From Phil1 sp963643205 (GTDB taxonomy: Bacteria; Bacillota; Clostridia; Christensenellales; CAG-138), in contig CAVIJJ010000033.1 in assembly GCA_963643205.1 (NCBI GenBank), positions 1-12,665 of the forward strand: a stretch of DNA of 12,665 nt, given 5' to 3'. The notes under the pieces are model-generated. The model was given only the letters and a program-made list of their open reading frames with translations. It was not told the DNA's origin and did not search any database. Made by a program: the position numbers and the translations under genes. This document shows positions 1-7,599 of this stretch, piece by piece. Each line of letters starts with the position of its first letter. The first letter of the stretch is position 1.

Positions 1-3000
1 AGGTCTTGGATACGGTTATTGAGAACTCAACCTGCTTCCATACGGCGTAGAGGGTTTTTGAGGTGTTTTCCGATGTGAAGCTTACGGTTCCGCCGGGGGT
101 TACCGTAACATTACCCGCCGCGGCCTGCTCCTGGGATTCCGCCCAACCCTGGAACTCGTAGCGATCGCGCGTGAACACGCACTCGTCAGCGATCATATCA
201 AGGGAGGTGTCGTACACGTTTTCAACGTTTTCGGAATCCTTCAGGCTTGTTTCGGTTCCGCTTACGCCGCCGTTGCCGTTGTAGGTAAGGGTGTAGCTGT
301 ATTTATTCGCCTCGGTGAACTGCCATTCGCCATATATGGTAAGGCTGTTGGCGCCGTCGGCAAGCTGCGGCATTTTGCCATCGGGAAGAACGGAGGTATC
401 CCAGCCGATGAACGTCCATGTGCCCTGCTGTTTAGCCGCGTTCACTTTGGATTCGCTTGCGCTCGGCTGAATCGTGGTTACGGCAGAGCCCACATAATGG
501 TAGCTGTCGTCGGTGGGCAGTACCGCGTCCGTGGGGACTTCGGTATCCGCCTTCCATGCGTATGTTATCTTGCCCTTGGGATCCTCTGTAAATGTCCAGC
601 TGCCTGTCGCGGTAATTCCGCCCTGCGGCATTTTGCCGTCGGCTTCGCTCGGGCTGAGTGTCCAGCCGTCAAACGTCCATGTGCCCTGCTCTCCCTTTTT
701 GTTCACGGTGGATTCGCTTACGGCGGGCGTTATTACGGAGAAGGGCTGATTCAGATAGTATCCGTTTGTATCGCTGGGCAGAACCGCGTCCGCGGGAACC
801 TCACTATCCGCCTTCCACTCGTAAGTTATGCTGTATTTGGGCGCCTCGGTAAATACCCATGTTCCCACAAACGCCACGTCCTCGCTTATGTTTTCCGCCT
901 TAGCCTTATCCCAGCCGGAGAAGGACCACGTGCCTATTACCAATCCGTCCCTTAATACCTCGGTAGCGTTAAACGGGCCGGCAGGCGCCGATACACTCCC
1001 GCCGAAGGGGACGGTGGAGGAAGCGAGAGCCGCGGAATACGCCGCCGCTATGCTATCCGGCAGGGTCATGCCCTCTGTGCCGGAAACAAACAGGTGTGTT
1101 ACGGTATAGTACCTGTAATTAAGGTTTATGACAAGCGCCTTATCGGAATCGTTCAAAGAGGACGAAAGATCAACGCCGGCGTAATTGTCGCTCGTGGCCG
1201 AGTCAAGGCCATACACAATGCCGTTTTCGGTATGGGTGCTTTCGGGCGTAAGGGTCAACGCGGGTTCATCCACCTCAACAAGCTCACCCGAAACGGAACC
1301 GGTTGCCGTAGCCGAGTTTCCGGAGAACAGGCTCAGGTTTACCTTATAATAATACTTTGTAATCATTTCCGTAGCCGTAATGGTGCCGGGAATGGTTTTT
1401 GTAACGCTTATGTTATTCTTGGTTACGGTTACGCCGGCGGTAAAGCTGCCCGCGGTTCCGTCCTTATCCGCAAGCGTTCCCGCTATGGCAGGGGTAACAT
1501 TGCTTATTGTAACGGACGTTGAGTAATTAGCGTTGGCCACCTGCGTTTCGGTCCAGGTTTTAAGTGAGGCGGCATCGTTTGCCGTTGCCATATCCACGCT
1601 GAGGCTTTCGGGCAGATTGTCGGCAAGCGCGTAAACCTCCGGAGCTATGCGAATATGGGAATACATGAATACTTTATTTGCGTTTATATTTTCATAATAC
1701 TTTTTGTTTGTAAAGGAAGATACCTCTTTAAGCTCACCGTAGCTGCTGCCCTCATAAAGCTTCTGCGGATTGGTTGAGGGAAGCGTAACTTTGAAGTACG
1801 GATTCAGCATAACAAAGCTGTTTGTTGCGTCTCTCCAATAATAGTCAATTGCGTCCAGGAAAGCCTCGGATGATAAAAGCACAAAATCGGTCATTGAAGA
1901 GAAGCAGCAGTCTCCCACCGTGCTAATGTACATGGAAATCTTGCCGTCAAGCGTAAGCGTTCCCATGCTGCAGCCGTAGGAAAAGGAATTTACGGTAATC
2001 TCAAGCGTTGAGGATTTGCCTTGGGGCGCATACACCTTAAGGTTGTTGTTTTCCATTTTGAAGGCTATGCCGCCGCTGCCTATATTTTGATTATCTACGA
2101 ACTTAACGGTTCCGTCTATGCACATATTAAGAGATATGTTAGAGCGGAACAGGCTATTATCCGAATTCCAGCGCGTTACGGTAAGGCCGTCCTTAAGGGT
2201 AAGGGTTTGCGTGGCGTTATCATAGGTGGCTTTCCCGTCGGCAAAAATGTCGCTCGCGTTGGCCGAGCTTACTCTTACGCCCCCAATCCATATATCATAA
2301 TAGGTTGCCGTATCCTTAAATTCATTTCCCGTGGGAAGGGGGTAGCCATTGCTGCTCTTAACCCATTGTTTAAGGCCCGATTCGCCGTCCATCCTGCTGA
2401 GGTTTGAATTAAGGTTTGTAAGAAGGGTATCGTAATCGCCCGCTATATCGCTTTCTTTATAGCAAAGGAAGGGAATTGACTGATTGTTCCCCGATACCTT
2501 TGAGGTTACGGAATAGCAGTTTTTGACCGTATCCGAGCTGAGATAGCCCGTAATTCCCCCGTTGGAACGGCCGCCCGTTATGGTGGGGGCAAGGTTAGCG
2601 CAGTTATAGAAGCTGCTGCCGGAGGAAGCGCCCGCGATTCCTCCGCTGGAGGCGCCGTTGGTGGCGCTGGATTTGATGTTCATCTCATTCCAGCAGTTTT
2701 TGAATGTTGAGTCGTAAGTCCGGGCGGCAATGCCGCCGTAGTAATTACCCGGGCCCCCACTTCTCGTCGAATTTTTAATGGTACCGGAGGAACGAACGGA
2801 TATAAATTTCGCTTCACTGGCAAGGCCCGCAATACCGCCTGCGGCGTTTTTTTCGCCGACCGCCAGAATGTTGTTTTCTCCGCTGCAGTTATTGAATTCC
2901 GCGCGCCAGACCCTGCCGGCAAAAATACCGGCATATACACTGTCGCTGGCATTGGGTTTGATACAGCTGTTTTTGATCGTAAGGTTCTTAATCCAGCCGC

Positions 3001-3424
3001 CGCTGTCTAAAAGGCTCACAAATCCCATATCCTCGTCGCTGCCCGTAATATACATTCCGGAGATGGAGTGCCCGTTGCCGTCAATATGCCAGGCGCCTCT
3101 TCCCAGAGGGGTCCACGCCACGGGGGTTGATGTTTCCGTAGCGCCGGTTGCGGTAAAGTTGCCGCTTTCATCAAACGTGCCGTCGTTCATAACTATGTCC
3201 GCCGTAAGCTTAACATAGCAGGATTTGTTATCCTGCGAATACAGCAGCTTAAGCTGAGAAGCGTTTGAAACAAGGTAAGGATCCTCGCTTGTTCCCGAGC
3301 CCCCGGCAAATGCCGTGGCCACGCTGCCGTCCCAGCTTTCCGCCAGCGCAGGCAGGCTCACCAAAGAAAGCGCGATTATGAGCGCAATCAATAGAGGAAA
3401 AAGATTATTAACTTTTCGTTTCAT
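1..3424 (-). CDS. Large secreted surface protein with beta-helix, SHIRT-like and InlB-type repeats (3' end beyond window)
   Basis: The reading frame is open from ATG 3424 to the window edge: 1,141 codons plus one base, with no stop. Residues 1-28 form a Sec signal peptide (basic MKRK start, hydrophobic core, P-A-L-A before E29). Residues 40-58 hold the G-G-S-G-T-S-E-D-P-Y-L type opening of GLUG/beta-helix surface proteins. Repeated G-G-I-A-G and F/V-x-N-C turns follow, with Cys at 180, 244, 276 and 303. A domain opening W-I-G-G-V starts at 379. A Thr/Val-rich immunoglobulin-like stretch covers about 605-685. Three tandem SHIRT-like modules span 773-860, 864-946 and 952-1038, and an InlB/Listeria-Bacteroides type repeat ending L-Y-A-V-W covers 1043-1130. 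GGAGG at 3436-3440 supports the start, and the gene has its own promoter. Known relatives are extracellular adhesin-like proteins; substrate binding here is unknown. The anchor (LPxTG, SLH or other) cannot be seen. Confidence 0.9.
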   Translation of the reverse strand, partial: MKRKVNNLFPLLIALIIALSLVSLPALAESWDGSVATAFAGGSGTSEDPYLVSNASQLKLLYSQDNKSCYVKLTADIVMNDGTFDESGNFTATGATETSTPVAWTPLGRGAWHIDGNGHSISGMYITGSDEDMGFVSLLDSGGWIKNLTIKNSCIKPNASDSVYAGIFAGRVWRAEFNNCSGENNILAVGEKNAAGGIAGLASEAKFISVRSSGTIKNSTRSGGPGNYYGGIAARTYDSTFKNCWNEMNIKSSATNGASSGGIAGASSGSSFYNCANLAPTITGGRSNGGITGYLSSDTVKNCYSVTSKVSGNNQSIPFLCYKESDIAGDYDTLLTNLNSNLSRMDGESGLKQWVKSSNGYPLPTGNEFKDTATYYDIWIGGVRVSSANASDIFADGKATYDNATQTLTLKDGLTVTRWNSDNSLFRSNISLNMCIDGTVKFVDNQNIGSGGIAFKMENNNLKVYAPQGKSSTLEITVNSFSYGCSMGTLTLDGKISMYISTVGDCCFSSMTDFVLLSSEAFLDAIDYYWRDATNSFVMLNPYFKVTLPSTNPQKLYEGSSYGELKEVSSFTNKKYYENINANKVFMYSHIRIAPEVYALADNLPESLSVDMATANDAASLKTWTETQVANANYSTSVTISNVTPAIAGTLADKDGTAGSFTAGVTVTKNNISVTKTIPGTITATEMITKYYYKVNLSLFSGNSATATGSVSGELVEVDEPALTLTPESTHTENGIVYGLDSATSDNYAGVDLSSSLNDSDKALVINLNYRYYTVTHLFVSGTEGMTLPDSIAAAYSAALASSTVPFGGSVSAPAGPFNATEVLRDGLVIGTWSFSGWDKAKAENISEDVAFVGTWVFTEAPKYSITYEWKADSEVPADAVLPSDTNGYYLNQPFSVITPAVSESTVNKKGEQGTWTFDGWTLSPSEADGKMPQGGITATGSWTFTEDPKGKITYAWKADTEVPTDAVLPTDDSYHYVGSAVTTIQPSASESKVNAAKQQGTWTFIGWDTSVLPDGKMPQLADGANSLTIYGEWQFTEANKYSYTLTYNGNGGVSGTETSLKDSENVENVYDTSLDMIADECVFTRDRYEFQGWAESQEQAAAGNVTVTPGGTVSFTSENTSKTLYAVWKQVEFSITVSKT
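35..298 (-). repeat. InlB B-repeat / Listeria-Bacteroides type module
   Basis: Residues 1043-1130 open with Y-T-L-T-Y-N-G-N-G-G, have F-Q-G-W-A in the middle and close with L-Y-A-V-W. This is the usual pattern of the roughly 70-90-residue beta-grasp-like repeat found in internalin B and many Bacillota and Bacteroidota surface proteins. Another related strand (Q-V-E-F-S-I-T-V) begins straight after it at the window edge, so more copies may follow outside. Confidence 0.75.
311..1108 (-). repeat. Three tandem SHIRT-like protein modules inside the surface protein gene
   Basis: Three units lie end to end at 1108-845, 835-587 and 571-311, each about 83-88 codons. Each ends in a G-T-W-x-F-x-G-W core followed by a closing G-x-W-x-F-T-E strand. 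Unit 1 opens V-T-H-L-F-V-S-G-T-E-G, close to the SHIRT repeat of streptococcal adhesins. Units 2 and 3 are nearer to each other: both open with I-T-Y-x-W-K-A-D-x-E-V-P and share D-G-K-M-P-Q, so they probably arose by duplication within the gene. SHIRT repeats are known as rigid spacers that hold a binding domain away from the cell. The family name rests on motif likeness only. Confidence 0.7.
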
Positions 3425-3435
3425 AAAAACGCGTG

Positions 3436-3440
3436 CCTCC
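3436..3440 (-). promoter_or_regulatory. Ribosome binding site of the surface protein gene
   Basis: GGAGG on the minus strand lies 11 bases before ATG 3424. It fits the start that yields a full signal peptide. Confidence 0.75.
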
Positions 3441-3467
3441 GGAAGTGTATTTTGGCTTACCATTCTC

Positions 3468-3496
3468 ATCTTACACTATAAATTCGGTTTGCGCAA
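3468..3496 (-). promoter_or_regulatory. Predicted vegetative (sigma-A type) promoter of the surface protein gene
   Basis: On the minus strand TTGCGC (3496-3491) and TAAGAT (3473-3468) are separated by exactly 17 bases. Transcription would start near 3461, leaving a leader of about 37 bases before ATG 3424. An overlapping TATAGT box is an alternative but has a poorer -35 and a short spacer. This is inferred from consensus only. Confidence 0.6.
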
Positions 3497-3580
3497 CACA
3501 ATTCTCGCAAAAGCTTAGACAAAGTGGGTATTTTTGACGAAAAAAGTGGATTTTGAACTAATTTCGGGCTTGGTAAAGTA

Positions 3581-3667
3581 AGTTGGGGTGGAGGGTAGGA
3601 GCAGGCAAAGCGCTTTTCTTGAACTCCCTCCGTCTGCTCGCTTCGCGAAATCCACCTTCCCCCCCAC
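3581..3667. repeat. Imperfect inverted repeat, possible dispersed intergenic element
   Basis: The left arm (about 3581-3605) is G-rich. The right arm (about 3631-3667) has a similar order when reverse-complemented: a G run, then GGTGGA-like bases, then GAGCAG. A small TCGC-TTC-GCGA hairpin (3638-3648) sits in the right arm. The C-T-C-C-C-T-C-C-G-T-C plus G-C-T-T-C-G-C layout recalls short palindromic repeats scattered between genes in gut Clostridia. Only one copy is visible, so its repeat nature is inference. Confidence 0.4.
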
Positions 3668-3671
3668 GCCA

Positions 3672-3695
3672 AAAGACCGCCTGGCGGCGGTCTTT
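3672..3695 (-). terminator. Predicted rho-independent terminator of the ATPase operon
   Basis: A perfect 10-bp stem (AAAGACCGCC paired with GGCGGTCTTT) closes a 4-base loop. It lies 80 bases past the subunit D stop. On the minus strand the stem is followed by only one further T, giving a run of four Ts, so the U-tract is short. The A/U ends make the hairpin symmetrical, so it could also act on the plus strand. Confidence 0.65.
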
Positions 3696-3775
3696 CGGGA
3701 AAGGAGATAGTATATGGGGGTGCGGTGAATTACGTTTTTGTTGTGGGAGCAAATACGTGAAGGGTTCGGTACCGC

Positions 3776-4408
3776 TTACTCCCTGTTCGCTATCATGTCC
3801 TTTGTTTTCATCAGGCGCGTAAGGTTCGCGCGCTCGTTTTCCTCAAGCTTCATGGTTATTTCGTGAATAGCCTCGTCAAACTGGGGAATCATAACATACT
3901 CAAGCGCGTTTACGCGGCGGCGGGTCTTTTCTATTTCGTCGGCAAGGCGGTTGCATATTTTCTCAACCTCGGCAAGCTCTATCAAAAGCGGCAGCAGCTC
4001 GCTGAACTGCTTAACCGCGCCGTCAAGCTCGGCGCCGGTTGTGGCTATGCCGTAGGGGAGCTCTATCGCGTCGCTTGACGACACAAGCTCAAGCTTGGGC
4101 GTTTGCACGCCAAGCACCTGCTGAGTGCCCACGTTTATTTTAACGGGGCGGGCGGGATAGCAAAGGGCCTCCTCTATATCCTCGCCGCTCATGCCGGCCC
4201 TGGCCAGAACAAAGCTCTGCATAGCGTCCGCAAGCTTTTTCTCAACCTGTTCCCTCAGTTCCTTATTCCTTCGAACATATATTATGAAGCGGCGCACCAT
4301 TTCGTCGCGCTTATCCTTCATAAGCTTATGCCCGCGCACGGCAACGGCTTTTTTCTTTTTTAAGTTGGAAAGCTCCATCCTTGTGGGCTTTACCTGCAAT
4401 GAAGCCAT
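3776..4408 (-). CDS. ntpD: V/A-type ATPase subunit D (central rotor shaft)
   Basis: This 210-residue protein forms the long coiled-coil axle that turns inside the A3B3 head and connects it, with F, to the membrane rotor. The N-terminus (V-K-P-T-R-M-E-L, then L-K-K-K-K, R-G-H-K-L-M-K-D-K-R-D-E) is the family signature. The N- and C-terminal thirds are almost wholly helical and charged, as expected for two antiparallel helices, with a less helical middle (about 80-120). Length matches the family (about 200-215). AAAGGAGG precedes the ATG. It is the last gene of the operon, 30 bases after B, and is followed by a terminator. Confidence 0.96.
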   Translation of the reverse strand: MASLQVKPTRMELSNLKKKKAVAVRGHKLMKDKRDEMVRRFIIYVRRNKELREQVEKKLADAMQSFVLARAGMSGEDIEEALCYPARPVKINVGTQQVLGVQTPKLELVSSSDAIELPYGIATTGAELDGAVKQFSELLPLLIELAEVEKICNRLADEIEKTRRRVNALEYVMIPQFDEAIHEITMKLEENERANLTRLMKTKDMIANRE

Positions 4409-4438
4409 ATTTCGCCTCCTTTGCGTTTTTTAGGGCAT

Positions 4439-5818
4439 TTATTCTTCCGCCTTGGGCAAATACTTATCCAGATATTCGTCCCTTATGCGCTTAAGCTCCG
4501 CGCGCGGCAGTATGGAAAGCAGCTCCCAGCCTATGTTCAGCGTTTCCTCTATGGGGCGATTTGTATAGTAGCCCTGAGAAACATACTTTTCCTCGAAAGC
4601 GTCCGCGAATTTGGCATAAAGCTTATCCGTATCGGAAAGGGCGGCGTCGCCCAGTATAACCGCAAGCTCCTTCGCGTCCTTGCCGCGGGAATAGGCGGCG
4701 AAGAGCTGGTTCATTGTGTCCGCGTGATCCTCGCGCGTTTTGCCCTTGCCTATGCCCTTATCCTTAAGGCGGCTCAGTGACGGCAAAACGTTTATTGGCG
4801 GGGTTATGCCGCGGCGATGAAGCTCACGCGAAAGTATTATCTGCCCCTCTGTTATATATCCGGTAAGGTCGGGTATGGGGTGGGTAATATCATCCTCCGG
4901 CATGGACAGAATGGGAATCATTGTAATTGAGCCCTTGCTGCCCTTTATCCTGCCCGCGCGCTCATACATGGTGGCAAGGTCGGTATAAAGATAACCGGGG
5001 TAACCTCTGCGGCCCGGAACCTCCTTACGGGCGGCGGAAACCTCTCGCAGGGCCTCGGCGTAGTTCGTGATATCAGTAATAATTACAAGCACGTGCATGC
5101 CAAGGTCATACGCCAGATACTCGGCCGCGGTTATGGCCATACGCGGCGTTGCTATACGCTCTATGGCGGGGTCGTTGGCAAGGTTTACGAACGTTACGGT
5201 TCTTTCTATCGCGCCGGTAGCGCGGAAGTCGCTTATAAAGAAGTCCGCCTCCTCAAACGTTATGCCTACGGCGGCGAACACAACGGCGAAGCTTTCGTCC
5301 GCGCCGAGAACCTTTGCCTGCCTTGCTATCTGCGCGGCAAGCTGAGCGTGCGGAAGGCCGCTGCCGGAGAACACCGGGAGCTTCTGGCCCCTTACCAGGG
5401 TATTAAGGCCGTCTATCGCGCTTATGCCGGTTTGTATGAATTCGGAAGGGTAGTCCCTTGCCGCCGGGTTAATGGGGGCGCCGTTTATATCCATGCGCTT
5501 TTCGGCTATAAGGGGTTCGCCGTCGTCCTTGGGCCTGCCCATGCCGTCAAAAACTCTGCCCAGCATATCGGGCGCGACGGCAAGCTCTATGCTGTGGCCC
5601 AAAAAGCGCGCCTTGGAATCGCTTATCCTAAGGCCCTGAGAGCCTTCAAAAAGCTGCAGAAGCGCCTTGTCCTGATTTATCTCCAGCACTCTGCCGCGGC
5701 GTATTTCGCCGTTTGCCTGCTCTATTTCAACAAGCTCGTCGTACTTAACGCCCTCTACGCCCTCTACCATCATCAGCGGGCCTACAACCTCTTTTATGGT
5801 GCGGTATTCCTTAAGCAT
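4439..5818 (-). CDS. ntpB: V/A-type ATPase subunit B (non-catalytic head subunit)
   Basis: A 459-residue protein that alternates with A in the A3B3 hexamer on the cytoplasmic side. It has an N-terminal beta-barrel (about 1-75), a central nucleotide-binding-like domain and a C-terminal helical domain. The P-loop is degenerate (S-G-S-G-L-P-H-A at 151-158, no Lys/Thr), as usual for B. The S-L-S-R-L motif puts Arg350 in the arginine-finger position that acts on the A-subunit ATP. The ATG overlaps the last 8 bases of A, and its ribosome site (GGAGG) lies inside the end of A, so the two are likely translationally coupled, which suits their 1:1 ratio. Confidence 0.98.
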   Translation of the reverse strand: MLKEYRTIKEVVGPLMMVEGVEGVKYDELVEIEQANGEIRRGRVLEINQDKALLQLFEGSQGLRISDSKARFLGHSIELAVAPDMLGRVFDGMGRPKDDGEPLIAEKRMDINGAPINPAARDYPSEFIQTGISAIDGLNTLVRGQKLPVFSGSGLPHAQLAAQIARQAKVLGADESFAVVFAAVGITFEEADFFISDFRATGAIERTVTFVNLANDPAIERIATPRMAITAAEYLAYDLGMHVLVIITDITNYAEALREVSAARKEVPGRRGYPGYLYTDLATMYERAGRIKGSKGSITMIPILSMPEDDITHPIPDLTGYITEGQIILSRELHRRGITPPINVLPSLSRLKDKGIGKGKTREDHADTMNQLFAAYSRGKDAKELAVILGDAALSDTDKLYAKFADAFEEKYVSQGYYTNRPIEETLNIGWELLSILPRAELKRIRDEYLDKYLPKAEE

Positions 5819-7586
5819 TTTCGCTGCCTCCCTCCGTAAGCGCCCTTATTTCGTTGGCAAGCCGCGCGTTTATATCGCTGCAGCGCGCCTCAGCCTCGCT
5901 TTCGGGAACGTATTTGAACCTGCCTATGTCTTCCCTTACGCCAAGGGATACTATTTTATTAAAGCTTGCCCCGTTTTCAAGCGCCTGCTTGCCCAAATCG
6001 TAGTAGGCAAGAATTGTTTTAAGCAGCATGCACTGCTTTTCGGGGCTTGTGTATGTATCCACCTCGTGGAACGCGTTCTGGTGCAGATAGTCCTCCCTTA
6101 TGCTCCTTGCGGCCTCAAGCGTAAGGCGGTCGGTAAAGCTGAGCGCGTCTATACCGACAAGGCGAACTATTTCCTCAAGCTCGCTCTCCTCCTGAAGAAT
6201 GGTCATTGTGCGCTGAACCATGTCGGCCCAGTTTTCGCTGACGTTTTTGTTAAACCAGCCCTCAAGCCTGTCAAGATACAGTGAATAGCTCTGCAGCCAG
6301 TCTATTGCCGGGAAGTGGCGGGCGTAAGCCAGCTTGCTCGAAAGGCCCCAATAAACCTTTACTATTCTGAGCGTTGCCTGCGATACCGGCTCGCTTATAT
6401 CACCGCCCGGGGGTGAAACGGCGCCTATGGCCGTAACCGCGCCTGTGCGGCCCTCTTTACCCAGGGCCTTAACGCAGCCCGCGCGCTCGTAAAACTCCGC
6501 AAGTCGGCTGGAAAGGTAGGCGGGGTAGCCCTCCTCACCGGGCATCTCCTCAAGGCGGCCGCTCATTTCTCTAAGCGCCTCTGCCCAGCGGCTGGTGGAA
6601 TCCGCCATTATGGCTACCTTGTAGCCCATGTCCCTGAAATATTCGGCTATTGTAATGCCGGTATAAATGCTTGCCTCGCGCGCCGCGACGGGCATATCCG
6701 ACGTGTTCGCAATAAGCACCGTGCGCTTCATAAGGCTAAGCCCCGTGCGGGGGTCCTTAAGCTCCGGGAACTCCATAAGCACGTCCGTCATCTCGTTTCC
6801 GCGCTCGCCGCAGCCAACGTATACTATAATGTCCGCGTCCGCCCACTTTGCAAGCTGGTGCTGAACAACGGTTTTGCCGCTGCCGAAGGGGCCGGGAACC
6901 GCCGCCACGCCGCCCTTTGCCACGGGGAACAGAGTGTCTATAACCCTTTGGCCGGTAATCATGGGCTCTGTGGGGGCCAGCTTTTCTTTGTAGGGCCTGC
7001 CGCGCCTTACGGGCCAGCGCTGCAGCATGGGCAGCTCTGTTTCGCCCTTTTCGGTTGAAAGCTTCGCTATCGGCTCAAGCACGTTCGCCTTGCCGGAATA
7101 AATCCAGCTTACCTTGCCGCTTACTCCCGGGGGAACCATAATCTTGTGCAGAACCGCTTCCGTTTCGCGCACGGTGCCAAGCACGTCGCCCGCGCTAACC
7201 TCGTCGCCAACATTCGCCACGGGCTCAAAATCCCAAAGCTTTTCGTGGTCAATCGCGTTTACGGTTATGCCGCGGTTAATTCTGTCTCCCGCAAGGTCGC
7301 GTATAACGTTAAGCGGGCGCTGTATGCCGTCGTAAATGGACTCTATAAGTCCCGGCGCGAGCTCAACGCTAAGCGGGGCGCCGGTGCTCTCAACCGGCTC
7401 GCCGGGGCCTATGCCGCCCGTTTCTTCATATACCTGTATGCTGGCGCGGTCGGAGCGCAGCTCTATAACCTCGCCTATAAGCTTTTTTTCACTAACGCGC
7501 ACCACGTCGTACATCTGTACGTCCGCCATGCCGTCGGCCACTATAAGGGGGCCGGATACCTTTACTATGGTGCCTTTTACTGCCAT
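5811..7586 (-). CDS. ntpA: V/A-type ATPase subunit A (catalytic)
   Basis: A 591-residue catalytic subunit that hydrolyses (or makes) ATP at the A/B interface. The N-terminal barrel (about 1-75) is followed by the non-homologous 'bulge' insert (about 110-190), which separates V/A-type A subunits from F-type beta subunits. The Walker A motif G-P-F-G-S-G-K-T-V is at 232-240 (Lys238, Thr239), and G-E-R-G-N-E-M with catalytic Glu261 is at 260-266. The length and P-loop position match the E. hirae protein almost exactly, so there is no intein. The start has AAGGAG upstream and lies 13 bases after the F gene. Confidence 0.98.
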   Translation of the reverse strand: MAVKGTIVKVSGPLIVADGMADVQMYDVVRVSEKKLIGEVIELRSDRASIQVYEETGGIGPGEPVESTGAPLSVELAPGLIESIYDGIQRPLNVIRDLAGDRINRGITVNAIDHEKLWDFEPVANVGDEVSAGDVLGTVRETEAVLHKIMVPPGVSGKVSWIYSGKANVLEPIAKLSTEKGETELPMLQRWPVRRGRPYKEKLAPTEPMITGQRVIDTLFPVAKGGVAAVPGPFGSGKTVVQHQLAKWADADIIVYVGCGERGNEMTDVLMEFPELKDPRTGLSLMKRTVLIANTSDMPVAAREASIYTGITIAEYFRDMGYKVAIMADSTSRWAEALREMSGRLEEMPGEEGYPAYLSSRLAEFYERAGCVKALGKEGRTGAVTAIGAVSPPGGDISEPVSQATLRIVKVYWGLSSKLAYARHFPAIDWLQSYSLYLDRLEGWFNKNVSENWADMVQRTMTILQEESELEEIVRLVGIDALSFTDRLTLEAARSIREDYLHQNAFHEVDTYTSPEKQCMLLKTILAYYDLGKQALENGASFNKIVSLGVREDIGRFKYVPESEAEARCSDINARLANEIRALTEGGSENA

Positions 7587-7599
7587 TTGCCGCTCCTTA

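Larger units (their letters stand above)
3425..3775. other. Intergenic region between the ATPase operon and the surface protein gene
   Basis: These 351 bases contain no convincing gene. From the operon side they hold a weak 9-bp stem with one mismatch (3732-3740 with 3750-3758), the inferred operon terminator (3672-3695), an imperfect inverted repeat with a G-rich left arm and C-rich right arm (about 3581-3667), and the promoter and ribosome site of the surface protein gene. Short open frames over the inverted repeat exist on both strands. They have low-complexity Ser/Pro/Arg-rich translations and no family resemblance, so I regard them as chance. Confidence 0.7.

Noticed and set aside
497..955. 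Plus-strand frames opposite the surface protein repeats
   Set aside because: The minus-strand frame is open for 1,141 codons with recognisable domains; the opposing frames only mirror its repeats.
3702..3725. Good-looking AAAGGAG plus ATG on the plus strand near 3713
   Set aside because: The frame stops after four codons (M-G-V-R).
3466..3822. Several 64-79 codon frames in the intergenic region on both strands
   Set aside because: They overlap each other, a terminator and an inverted repeat, and their Pro/Ser/Arg-rich translations look like translated repeat DNA.
5093..5839. 248-codon open frame on the plus strand opposite subunit B
   Set aside because: It is fully antisense to a highly conserved gene, its translation is rich in Tyr, Ala and Arg without any family motif, and similar antisense frames occur opposite all the ATPase genes owing to their codon bias.
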